A stretch of 30,721 bases of DNA from Symbiodinium natans (lineage: Eukaryota > Sar > Dinophyceae > Suessiales > Symbiodiniaceae): NCBI GenBank assembly GCA_905221605.1, contig CAJNDS010001166.1, positions 1 to 30,721 of the forward strand, given 5' to 3'. The notes beneath the pieces were generated by a model that made no database searches, had not been told where the DNA came from, and saw only the letters and a program-made list of their open reading frames with translations. Below, one piece after another: positions 18,223 to 26,645 of this stretch; the first letter of the stretch is position 1, and each line of letters starts with the position of its first letter. The position numbers and the translations under genes are program-made.

Positions 18223-18707
18223 CGCAAGTCCGCCGGACCCAGGGCTGGGCTTCAGTGCTAATTGGCACAACGTACAGCATTGTTTCTGTTCTCATCTGTT
18301 GCCGGATTTGGGTATCGCGGGTTTGTCTCGTCCAAAACGGCCAGGTGCAAAAATGTAGGGGCTGGGGGCCGGCTTGGGGGGGGGCTATGAGGGCCGCTGA
18401 TGCAGACATCACTGCTGCCTGCGCCCGTCAGAAGCTGCGAAGACCTTTGCGTGTGGTAAATAAACCCGTCCTGCGGCCTTCAGCTGAATGTCAGAATGTA
18501 TAGATATGTATAGGTTGGGGCGTGGCGTTTGCGATCATGGCGCCGTTAATATCTGAGTTCATTTCACTTCTGCATTCTATATGGAAGAGTTCGAGCGCCA
18601 AATTCAGAGCATACTACATCACAAACCTGGCGAAGACACTGAGACCTGTTGTCGTGTCGCGAGTCTCCCAGAGTTCTCGTCAAGAGGAGCAGGGGAAGTA
18701 TATTGTG

Positions 18708-18920
18708 GCACTGTTGCTTGTTGCCGCAGGTGGCTGCTACACTCAAGCCCAAGAGGCCCGCGCTGCTTTGCCTCAGGGAGCTACGCTGTGCTGTTTGCTG
18801 AGAACTCTACCAAGCAGACATCGCTCGGAACTTACATGTCTTGCGATGCTGCTCTCCAAGCCCTTTAGGGTCATTTTTTTTTGCCGGGCTGCGCCCAGCC
18901 GTAGGTAGAGACCAGCTGCC
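18708..18920 (+). promoter_or_regulatory. Upstream region and acceptor, copy 2
   Basis: Homology to the other spacers resumes at about 18708. A CCCTTTAGGG box (18861-18870), a nine-T run (18874-18882), GCCGGGCTGCGCCCAG and the acceptor AG (18903-18904) are followed by the same 16-nt leader. Confidence 0.55.
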
Positions 18921-20198
18921 ATGAGCCGCGTGGGTGCTGCCGTGGCCCTTGGTGGCCTGACTTTGGCCCCAGCCTTCCTGGCGCCCGGATCTTCCACTCC
19001 TTCAACTCCTGTCCAGAAGAACCTGCGCACGGCGGAGCCTTCGTCCTCCCGGGCTGGGCCATCTTTCTCTACTAGTGCAGCCAGTGTGCTGGGTGCGGCA
19101 GCAGTGGCATCCTTGGTTGCGTCCAAGAAGCCCGTTCGCTCAGGCGCTGTTGCATGCCAGGCCTTCGATGCCAGCTCGCAAGTCGGCGTCACGCCTCCCT
19201 TCGGTTTCTTCGACCCAGCAGGCTTCACAAAGGGTGCGGATGAGACGGAGTTCAATCGGCTGCGTGCATGCGAGATCAAGCACGGCCGTGCGGCCATGAT
19301 GGGAGCTCTAGGACTCTTGGTGCAGAGCGTTTACAAGCTGCCGGGCTACGAAAGCGTTCCTTCTGGTTTGGCGGCGCAGTGGACCGAGCCAGGGGCCAAC
19401 AGCTTGTGGATCGTCTTCGTGGCGATTGGCATGCTTGAGCTTGGCATGGGCCCGTGGAAGGAGGACCCCAGCAGCCCAGGTGACTACGGAGATCCGCTGA
19501 ACCTGGCCAAGGGCAACGTCACTGATGACATCCGCAATCGGGAGCTGAACAACGGGCGTTTCGCGATGTTTGCCTGGCTGGGCATTGTCAGCGCTGAGCT
19601 GTACACTGGATCCTCAGCGGTCTCTCAGTTCGCCGTGGCACCAAAAGCTGTGGCTCGCACATCCCATGGCTTCTGCGGTGCTTCCATGGCCACGAGCAAC
19701 AGCCGCACCCTGAGCAGCCGTCGGGCCTTCGATGGAGCTAGCCAGCCAGGTGCCTCCGCACCCTTGGGCTTCTTCGACCCTTTGGGGCTCAGTGGCACCC
19801 AGGAGCGCTTTGACAAGTTCCGTGCGGCAGAGGTAAAGCATGGAAGAGTGGCTATGCTCGCAATCATGGGGTCCTTTGCCGCACACTGGGCCACACCTCT
19901 CGGCGCGGGAGCTGGGGCTGCCGGCTTCTCTGATCCGATTGGTGCCAAGGGCTGCGTGGCATTGACCTTCTTCTGCGGCTTCTTGGAGCTCGGCCCGTGG
20001 GCGGATGGATATGCCAAGAGCCCTGGTGATTTCGGTGACCCCGCAGACTTTGGTGAAAAGTTTGGCAGCTCAGACGACATGAAGACCAAGGAGCTGAACA
20101 ACGGCCGCCTTGCCATGATGGCAACCATCGGAATGTGCACCCAGGAGGCCGTTTTCGGCGAGAAGTTCACCGATCTGCCGGCACAGCTCGGACTTTAA
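18921..20198 (+). CDS. LHC two-domain polyprotein, copy 2
   Basis: Same 425-residue protein as copy 1. Synonymous differences include the codons for A45 (GCT, unique to this copy), L130 (CTA), P178 (CCG), G221 (GGC) and F285 (TTC), shared with copies 5 and 6, while A321 is GCA as in copy 1. The leader peptide, both LHC domains and the linker are intact, so I expect it to be functional. Its 5' region is the first of the array-type promoters, preceded by the unique 1.5-kb block, and its 3' spacer is the 912-bp class. Confidence 0.95.
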   Translation: MSRVGAAVALGGLTLAPAFLAPGSSTPSTPVQKNLRTAEPSSSRAGPSFSTSAASVLGAAAVASLVASKKPVRSGAVACQAFDASSQVGVTPPFGFFDPAGFTKGADETEFNRLRACEIKHGRAAMMGALGLLVQSVYKLPGYESVPSGLAAQWTEPGANSLWIVFVAIGMLELGMGPWKEDPSSPGDYGDPLNLAKGNVTDDIRNRELNNGRFAMFAWLGIVSAELYTGSSAVSQFAVAPKAVARTSHGFCGASMATSNSRTLSSRRAFDGASQPGASAPLGFFDPLGLSGTQERFDKFRAAEVKHGRVAMLAIMGSFAAHWATPLGAGAGAAGFSDPIGAKGCVALTFFCGFLELGPWADGYAKSPGDFGDPADFGEKFGSSDDMKTKELNNGRLAMMATIGMCTQEAVFGEKFTDLPAQLGL

Positions 20199-20499
20199 AG
20201 GCTGCGATCCCTGGGAATTCTTACATGCTCGCCTGCTCTTCTCACCCGGTTGGACGAGCTTCGCACAAGTGGGGCCAGCTGCCAGCCTTGCAAAATCTTT
20301 TGTGTCTAGCACCACAGTATGCCAAGTCACGATGCTTGTGCGGCCGTGCCTGTGCATCCTTCACTGCTTGTTGCTGCAGGTGGCTGCCAAACTCGAGCTC
20401 AGAAGGCAAGCGCTGAGAACTCCATCAACGTGATATCTGACATCATCTTGAGTGTTGCAAGCAGACATCGCTCCGAACATACATGTCTTGCATGTTGCT

Positions 20500-20550
20500 C
20501 TCCAAGCCCCTTAGGGTCATTTTTTTGCCGGGCTGCAACCAGCTGTAGTC
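20500..20550 (+). promoter_or_regulatory. Vestigial acceptor module in spacer 2-3
   Basis: CTCCAAGCCCCTTAGGG, a seven-T run, GCCGGGCTGCAACCAGCTG and TAG at 20546-20548 copy the module before each LHC gene. The following GTAGAG leader and coding region are missing. A 32-codon ATG frame (20575-20673) follows it. Confidence 0.6.
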
Positions 20551-20802
20551 AGAGTAGCGCCTCCCGGGGACGACATGCATTTGCGCACCGTTACAGGAAA
20601 CACTTACACAACCCCAAGCGCAACGCTGCTGCATCCGATGCCGATACCTCCATCATTCATATGCGGATATTGAAGTGCCAGGTGGGTAGGGTGCCACAAG
20701 TACCGCTCCAGGTAAAGTCTGGTGTATCTCTCCCACATCGATCGAAATTCGAAGCAAATCTGCGATTCTTGGTAAGCATAACCTGGTGCCGCACGTGCTG
20801 CC

Positions 20803-20858
20803 CTACTACCACTCGGCTACTACTACCGCGACGACGACTACTACATACTACTACTACG
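20803..20858. repeat. CTA/ACG trinucleotide tract
   Basis: Imperfect CTA, ACT and CGA triplets in the non-homologous middle of the 912-bp spacer. Confidence 0.8.
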
Positions 20859-21051
20859 GCCTATGTCTGCCTTCAACCCTACCTCGCTGTGACACCTGAG
20901 CTGTCAGGCTCAGCTGGTGACCTGCGGGCCCAGTGGCCCAAGAGGCGCGCCTCTGTACCTCAGAGAGCTTTGCTGTGCCACAGTATCTGTTGAGAACTCC
21001 ACCAAGCAGACATTGCTCGGAACTTACATGTCTTGCACGCTGCTCTCCAAG

Positions 21052-21110
21052 CCCTTTAGGGTCAAGTTTTTTGCCGGGCTGCGCCCAGCTGTAGGTAGAG
21101 ACTAGCTGCC
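21052..21110 (+). promoter_or_regulatory. Box, T-run, acceptor and leader, copy 3
   Basis: CCCTTTAGGG 21052-21061, six T 21067-21072, acceptor AG 21093-21094, 16-nt leader with CT in place of CC (GACTAGC). Confidence 0.55.
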
Positions 21111-22388
21111 ATGAGCCGCGTGGGTGCTGCCGTGGCCCTTGGTGGCCTGACTTTGGCCCCAGCCTTCCTGGCGCCCGGATCTTCCACTCCTTCAACTCCT
21201 GTCCAGAAGAACCTGCGCACGGCGGAGCCTTCGTCCTCCCGGGCCGGGCCATCTTTCTCTACTAGTGCAGCCAGTGTGCTGGGTGCGGCAGCAGTGGCAT
21301 CCTTGGTTGCGTCCAAGAAGCCCGTTCGCTCAGGCGCTGTTGCATGCCAGGCCTTCGATGCCAGCTCGCAAGTCGGCGTCACGCCTCCCTTCGGTTTCTT
21401 CGACCCAGCAGGCTTCACAAAGGGTGCGGATGAGACGGAGTTCAATCGGCTGCGTGCATGCGAGATCAAGCACGGCCGTGCGGCCATGATGGGAGCTCTT
21501 GGACTCTTGGTGCAGAGCGTTTACAAGCTGCCGGGCTACGAAAGCGTTCCTTCTGGTTTGGCGGCGCAGTGGACCGAGCCAGGGGCCAACAGCTTGTGGA
21601 TCGTCTTCGTGGCGATTGGCATGCTTGAGCTTGGCATGGGCCCATGGAAGGAGGACCCCAGCAGCCCAGGTGACTACGGAGATCCGCTGAACCTGGCCAA
21701 GGGCAACGTCACTGATGACATCCGCAATCGGGAGCTGAACAACGGGCGTTTCGCGATGTTTGCCTGGCTGGGTATTGTCAGCGCTGAGCTGTACACTGGA
21801 TCCTCAGCGGTCTCTCAGTTCGCCGTGGCACCAAAAGCTGTGGCTCGCACATCCCATGGCTTCTGCGGTGCTTCCATGGCCACGAGCAACAGCCGCACCC
21901 TGAGCAGCCGTCGGGCCTTCGATGGAGCTAGCCAGCCAGGTGCCTCCGCACCCTTGGGCTTCTTTGACCCTTTGGGGCTCAGTGGCACCCAGGAGCGCTT
22001 TGACAAGTTCCGTGCGGCAGAGGTAAAGCATGGAAGAGTGGCTATGCTCGCAATCATGGGGTCCTTTGCCGCGCACTGGGCCACACCTCTCGGCGCGGGA
22101 GCTGGGGCTGCCGGCTTCTCTGATCCGATTGGTGCCAAGGGCTGCGTGGCGTTGACCTTCTTCTGCGGCTTCTTGGAGCTTGGCCCGTGGGCGGATGGAT
22201 ATGCCAAGAGCCCTGGTGATTTCGGTGACCCCGCAGACTTTGGTGAAAAGTTTGGCAGCTCAGACGACATGAAGACCAAGGAGCTGAACAACGGCCGCCT
22301 TGCCATGATGGCAACCATCGGAATGTGCACCCAGGAGGCCGTTTTCGGCGAGAAGTTCACCGATCTGCCGGCACAGCTCGGACTTTAA
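21111..22388 (+). CDS. LHC two-domain polyprotein, copy 3
   Basis: Identical 425-residue protein. Its first-half variants match copies 1 and 4 (L130 CTT, P178 CCA, G221 GGT, F285 TTT), but A321 is GCG as in copies 4-6. V346-A347-L348 reads GTGGCGTTG as in copy 6, and L357 has CTT, which I saw only here. The mixed pattern shows that this copy is a recombinant of sequence types. Upstream and downstream spacers are both the 912-bp class. Confidence 0.95.
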   Translation: MSRVGAAVALGGLTLAPAFLAPGSSTPSTPVQKNLRTAEPSSSRAGPSFSTSAASVLGAAAVASLVASKKPVRSGAVACQAFDASSQVGVTPPFGFFDPAGFTKGADETEFNRLRACEIKHGRAAMMGALGLLVQSVYKLPGYESVPSGLAAQWTEPGANSLWIVFVAIGMLELGMGPWKEDPSSPGDYGDPLNLAKGNVTDDIRNRELNNGRFAMFAWLGIVSAELYTGSSAVSQFAVAPKAVARTSHGFCGASMATSNSRTLSSRRAFDGASQPGASAPLGFFDPLGLSGTQERFDKFRAAEVKHGRVAMLAIMGSFAAHWATPLGAGAGAAGFSDPIGAKGCVALTFFCGFLELGPWADGYAKSPGDFGDPADFGEKFGSSDDMKTKELNNGRLAMMATIGMCTQEAVFGEKFTDLPAQLGL

Positions 22389-22689
22389 AGGCTGCGATCC
22401 CTGGGAATTCTTACATACTCGCCTGCTCTTCTCACCCGGTTGGACGAGCTTCGCACAAGTGGGGCCAGCTGCCAGCCTTGCAAAATCTTTTGTGTCTAGC
22501 ACCACAGTATGCCAAGTCACGATGCTTGTGCGGCCGTGCCTGTGCATCCTTCACTGCTTGTTGCTGCAGGTGGCTGCCAAACTCGAGCTCAAAAGGCAAG
22601 CGCTGAGAACTCCATCAACGTGATATCTGACATCATCTTGAGTGTTGCAAGCAGACATCGCTCCGAACATACATGTCTTGCATGTTGCT

Positions 22690-22740
22690 CTCCAAGCCCC
22701 TTAGGGTCATTTTTTTGCCGGGCTGCAACCAGCTGTAGTC
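22690..22740 (+). promoter_or_regulatory. Vestigial acceptor module in spacer 3-4
   Basis: Same sequence as 20500-20550 with AG at 22737-22738, again with no LHC coding region after it. Confidence 0.6.
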
Positions 22741-23241
22741 AGAGTAGCGCCTCCCGGGGACGACATGCATTTGCGCACCGTTACAGGAAACACTTACACA
22801 ACCCCAAGCGCAACGCTGCTGCATCCGATGCCGATACCTCCATCATTCATATGCGGATATTGAAGTGCCAGGTGGGTAGGGTGCCACAAGTACCGCTCCA
22901 GGTAAAGTCTGGTGTATCTCTCCCACATCGATCGAAATTCGAAGCAAATCTGCGATTCTTGGTAAGCATAACCTGGTGCCGCACGTGCTGCCCTACTACC
23001 ACTCGGCTACTACTACCGCGACGACGACTACTACATACTACTACTACGGCCTATGTCTGCCTTCAACCCTACCTCGCTGTGACACCTGAGCTGTCAGGCT
23101 CAGCTGGTGACCTGCGGGCCCAGTGGCCCAAGAGGCGCGCCTCTGTACCTCAGAGAGCTTTGCTGTGCCACAGTATCTGTTGAGAACTCCACCAAGCAGA
23201 CATTGCTCGGAACTTACATGTCTTGCACGCTGCTCTCCAAG

Positions 23242-23300
23242 CCCTTTAGGGTCAAGTTTTTTGCCGGGCTGCGCCCAGCTGTAGGTAGAGACTAGCTGCC
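23242..23300 (+). promoter_or_regulatory. Box, T-run, acceptor and leader, copy 4
   Basis: CCCTTTAGGG 23242-23251, six T 23257-23262, acceptor AG 23283-23284, leader as copy 3. Confidence 0.55.
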
Positions 23301-24578
23301 ATGAGCCGCGTGGGTGCTGCCGTGGCCCTTGGTGGCCTGACTTTGGCCCCAGCCTTCCTGGCGCCCGGATCTTCCACTCCTTCAACTCCTGTCCAGAAGA
23401 ACCTGCGCACGGCGGAGCCTTCGTCCTCCCGGGCCGGGCCATCTTTCTCTACTAGTGCAGCCAGTGTGCTGGGTGCGGCAGCAGTGGCATCCTTGGTTGC
23501 GTCCAAGAAGCCCGTTCGCTCAGGCGCTGTTGCATGCCAGGCCTTCGATGCCAGCTCGCAAGTCGGCGTCACGCCTCCCTTCGGTTTCTTCGACCCAGCA
23601 GGCTTCACAAAGGGTGCGGATGAGACGGAGTTCAATCGGCTGCGTGCATGCGAGATCAAGCACGGCCGTGCGGCCATGATGGGAGCTCTTGGACTCTTGG
23701 TGCAGAGCGTTTACAAGCTGCCGGGCTACGAAAGCGTTCCTTCTGGTTTGGCGGCGCAGTGGACCGAGCCAGGGGCCAACAGCTTGTGGATCGTCTTCGT
23801 GGCGATTGGCATGCTTGAGCTTGGCATGGGCCCATGGAAGGAGGACCCCAGCAGCCCAGGTGACTACGGAGATCCGCTGAACCTGGCCAAGGGCAACGTC
23901 ACTGATGACATCCGCAATCGGGAGCTGAACAACGGGCGTTTCGCGATGTTTGCCTGGCTGGGTATTGTCAGCGCTGAGCTGTACACTGGATCCTCAGCGG
24001 TCTCTCAGTTCGCCGTGGCACCAAAAGCTGTGGCTCGCACATCCCATGGCTTCTGCGGTGCTTCCATGGCCACGAGCAACAGCCGCACCCTGAGCAGCCG
24101 TCGGGCCTTCGATGGAGCTAGCCAGCCAGGTGCCTCCGCACCCTTGGGCTTCTTTGACCCTTTGGGGCTCAGTGGCACCCAGGAGCGCTTTGACAAGTTC
24201 CGTGCGGCAGAGGTAAAGCATGGAAGAGTGGCTATGCTCGCAATCATGGGGTCCTTTGCCGCGCACTGGGCCACACCTCTCGGCGCGGGAGCTGGGGCTG
24301 CCGGCTTCTCTGATCCGATTGGTGCCAAGGGCTGCGTGGCATTGACCTTCTTCTGCGGCTTCTTGGAGCTCGGCCCGTGGGCGGATGGATATGCCAAGAG
24401 CCCTGGTGATTTCGGTGACCCCGCAGACTTTGGTGAAAAGTTTGGCAGCTCAGACGACATGAAGACCAAGGAGCTGAACAACGGCCGCCTTGCCATGATG
24501 GCAACCATCGGAATGTGCACCCAGGAGGCCGTTTTCGGCGAGAAGTTCACCGATCTGCCGGCACAGCTCGGACTTTAA
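23301..24578 (+). CDS. LHC two-domain polyprotein, copy 4
   Basis: Identical 425-residue protein, closest to copy 3. It differs from copy 3 at least at A347 (GCA here) and L357 (CTC here). Copies 3 and 4 with their 5' spacers look like a recent 2190-bp duplication. After this gene the spacer class switches to the short form, so the copy sits at the boundary between the two sub-arrays. Confidence 0.95.
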   Translation: MSRVGAAVALGGLTLAPAFLAPGSSTPSTPVQKNLRTAEPSSSRAGPSFSTSAASVLGAAAVASLVASKKPVRSGAVACQAFDASSQVGVTPPFGFFDPAGFTKGADETEFNRLRACEIKHGRAAMMGALGLLVQSVYKLPGYESVPSGLAAQWTEPGANSLWIVFVAIGMLELGMGPWKEDPSSPGDYGDPLNLAKGNVTDDIRNRELNNGRFAMFAWLGIVSAELYTGSSAVSQFAVAPKAVARTSHGFCGASMATSNSRTLSSRRAFDGASQPGASAPLGFFDPLGLSGTQERFDKFRAAEVKHGRVAMLAIMGSFAAHWATPLGAGAGAAGFSDPIGAKGCVALTFFCGFLELGPWADGYAKSPGDFGDPADFGEKFGSSDDMKTKELNNGRLAMMATIGMCTQEAVFGEKFTDLPAQLGL

Positions 24579-24971
24579 AGGCTGCGATCCCTGGGAATTC
24601 TTACATACTCGCCTGCTCTTCTCACCCGGTTGGACGAGCTTCACACAAGTGGGGCCAGCCGCTGCAAAATCTTTTGTGTCTAGCACCACAGTATGCCAAG
24701 TCACGATGCTTGTGCGGCCGTGCCTGTGCATTCTTCACTGCTTGTTGCCGCAGGTGGCTGCCAAACTCGAGCTCAAAAGGCAAGCCCTGCTTTGCGGGCA
24801 GAGAGCTGTGCCTTTCCATTGGCATGAGAAGTCCACCAGCATGATATCATCCTCGGTGTTGCAAGCAGACATTGCCCGGAACTTACCTGTCTTGCATGCT
24901 GCTCTCCAAGCCCTTTTAGGGTCAAGTTTTTTTGCCGGGCTGCGCCCAGCTGTAGGTAGAGACTAGCTGCC
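24579..24971 (+). promoter_or_regulatory. 393-bp spacer, copies 4-5, with box and acceptor
   Basis: Conserved 3' flank, then GCAGGTGGCTGCC, then a variant upstream region (CCCTGCTTTGCGGGCAGAGA), box CCCTTTTAGGG 24911-24921, seven T 24927-24933 and acceptor AG 24954-24955. It lacks the vestigial module and the 350-bp middle of the long spacers. Confidence 0.6.
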
Positions 24972-26249
24972 ATGAGCCGCGTGGGTGCTGCCGTGGCCCT
25001 TGGTGGCCTGACTTTGGCCCCAGCCTTCCTGGCGCCCGGATCTTCCACTCCTTCAACTCCTGTCCAGAAGAACCTGCGCACGGCGGAGCCTTCGTCCTCC
25101 CGGGCCGGGCCATCTTTCTCTACTAGTGCAGCCAGTGTGCTGGGTGCGGCAGCAGTGGCATCCTTGGTTGCGTCCAAGAAGCCCGTTCGCTCAGGCGCTG
25201 TTGCATGCCAGGCCTTCGATGCCAGCTCGCAAGTCGGCGTCACGCCTCCCTTCGGTTTCTTCGACCCAGCAGGCTTCACAAAGGGTGCGGATGAGACGGA
25301 GTTCAATCGGCTGCGTGCATGCGAGATCAAGCACGGCCGTGCGGCCATGATGGGAGCTCTAGGACTCTTGGTGCAGAGCGTTTACAAGCTGCCGGGCTAC
25401 GAAAGCGTTCCTTCTGGTTTGGCGGCGCAGTGGACCGAGCCAGGGGCCAACAGCTTGTGGATCGTCTTCGTGGCGATTGGCATGCTTGAGCTTGGCATGG
25501 GCCCGTGGAAGGAGGACCCCAGCAGCCCAGGTGACTACGGAGATCCGCTGAACCTGGCCAAGGGCAACGTCACTGATGACATCCGCAATCGGGAGCTGAA
25601 CAACGGGCGTTTCGCGATGTTTGCCTGGCTGGGCATTGTCAGCGCTGAGCTGTACACTGGATCCTCAGCGGTCTCTCAGTTCGCCGTGGCACCAAAAGCT
25701 GTGGCTCGCACATCCCATGGCTTCTGCGGTGCTTCCATGGCCACGAGCAACAGCCGCACCCTGAGCAGCCGTCGGGCCTTCGATGGAGCTAGCCAGCCAG
25801 GTGCCTCCGCACCCTTGGGCTTCTTCGACCCTTTGGGGCTCAGTGGCACCCAGGAGCGCTTTGACAAGTTCCGTGCGGCAGAGGTAAAGCATGGAAGAGT
25901 GGCTATGCTCGCAATCATGGGGTCCTTTGCCGCGCACTGGGCCACACCTCTCGGCGCGGGAGCTGGGGCTGCCGGTTTTTCTGATCCGATTGGCGCCAAG
26001 GGCTGCGTGGCATTGACCTTTTTCTGCGGCTTCTTGGAGCTCGGCCCGTGGGCGGATGGATATGCCAAGAGCCCTGGTGATTTCGGTGACCCCGCCGACT
26101 TTGGTGAAAAGTTTGGCAGCTCAGACGACATGAAGACCAAGGAACTGAACAACGGCCGCCTTGCCATGATGGCAACCATCGGAATGTGCACCCAGGAGGC
26201 CGTTTTCGGCGAGAAGTTCACCGATCTGCCGGCACAGCTCGGACTTTAA
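24972..26249 (+). CDS. LHC two-domain polyprotein, copy 5
   Basis: Identical 425-residue protein. The first-half variants are those of copies 2 and 6. It has the most private synonymous changes in the second half: the codons for F336-S337 (TTT TCT), G341 (GGC), F350-F351 (TTT with TTC) and L392 (GAA CTG context). D376 is preceded by GCC, as in copy 6. It is therefore the most diverged copy but still protein-identical. It is flanked on both sides by short spacers. Confidence 0.95.
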   Translation: MSRVGAAVALGGLTLAPAFLAPGSSTPSTPVQKNLRTAEPSSSRAGPSFSTSAASVLGAAAVASLVASKKPVRSGAVACQAFDASSQVGVTPPFGFFDPAGFTKGADETEFNRLRACEIKHGRAAMMGALGLLVQSVYKLPGYESVPSGLAAQWTEPGANSLWIVFVAIGMLELGMGPWKEDPSSPGDYGDPLNLAKGNVTDDIRNRELNNGRFAMFAWLGIVSAELYTGSSAVSQFAVAPKAVARTSHGFCGASMATSNSRTLSSRRAFDGASQPGASAPLGFFDPLGLSGTQERFDKFRAAEVKHGRVAMLAIMGSFAAHWATPLGAGAGAAGFSDPIGAKGCVALTFFCGFLELGPWADGYAKSPGDFGDPADFGEKFGSSDDMKTKELNNGRLAMMATIGMCTQEAVFGEKFTDLPAQLGL

Positions 26250-26645
26250 AGGCTGCGATCCCTGGGAATTCTTACATACTCGCCTGCTCTTCTCACCCGG
26301 TTGGACGAGCTTCACAAAGTGGGGCCAGCCGCCAGCCTTGCAAAATCTTCTGTGTCTAGCACCACAGTATGCCAAGTCACGATGGTTGTGCGCGTGCCTG
26401 TGCGTTCTTCACTGCTTGTTGCCGCAGGTGGCTGCCAAACTCGAGCTCAAAAGGCAAGCCCTGCTTTGCGGGCAGAGAGCTGTGCCTTTCCATTGGCATG
26501 AGAAGTCCACCAGCATGATATCATCCTCGGTGTTGCAAGCAGACATTGCCCGGAACTTACCTGTCTTGCATGCTGCTCTCCAAGCCCTTTTAGGGTCAAG
26601 TTTTTTTGCCGGGCTGCGCCCAGCTGTAGGTAGAGACTAGCTGCC
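26250..26645 (+). promoter_or_regulatory. 396-bp spacer, copies 5-6, with box and acceptor
   Basis: Same class as the 4-5 spacer, with small indels near 26320-26400. Box CCCTTTTAGGG 26585-26595, seven T 26601-26607, acceptor AG 26628-26629, 16-nt leader. Confidence 0.6.

Larger units (their letters stand above)
17191..18707. other. Unique block in the copy 1-2 spacer
   Basis: About 1.5 kb has no counterpart in the other spacers. It includes two coding-like segments (17278-17454 and 18001-18168) and a telomere-like repeat (18146-18222). Confidence 0.7.
20199..21110 (+). other. 912-bp spacer, copies 2-3
   Basis: Order: conserved 3' flank, GCAGGTGGCTGCC segment, a vestigial box/T-run/acceptor module at 20500-20550, about 350 bp with no LHC sequence (including a CTA-type trinucleotide tract), then the functional upstream region of copy 3. 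It is nearly identical to 22389-23300; I noted G/A differences near 20227 and 20401. Confidence 0.85.
22389..23300 (+). other. 912-bp spacer, copies 3-4
   Basis: Near-perfect duplicate of 20199-21110, offset by exactly 2190 bp, including the vestigial module and the trinucleotide tract (22993-23048). Confidence 0.85.

Noticed and set aside
20319-20993. 224-codon plus-strand ORF in the 912-bp spacers
   Set aside because: It crosses the 3' flank, the vestigial acceptor module and the trinucleotide tract. The composition is Ser/Arg/Cys/Thr-rich and there is no domain. The duplicate at 22509 exists because the spacer is duplicated.
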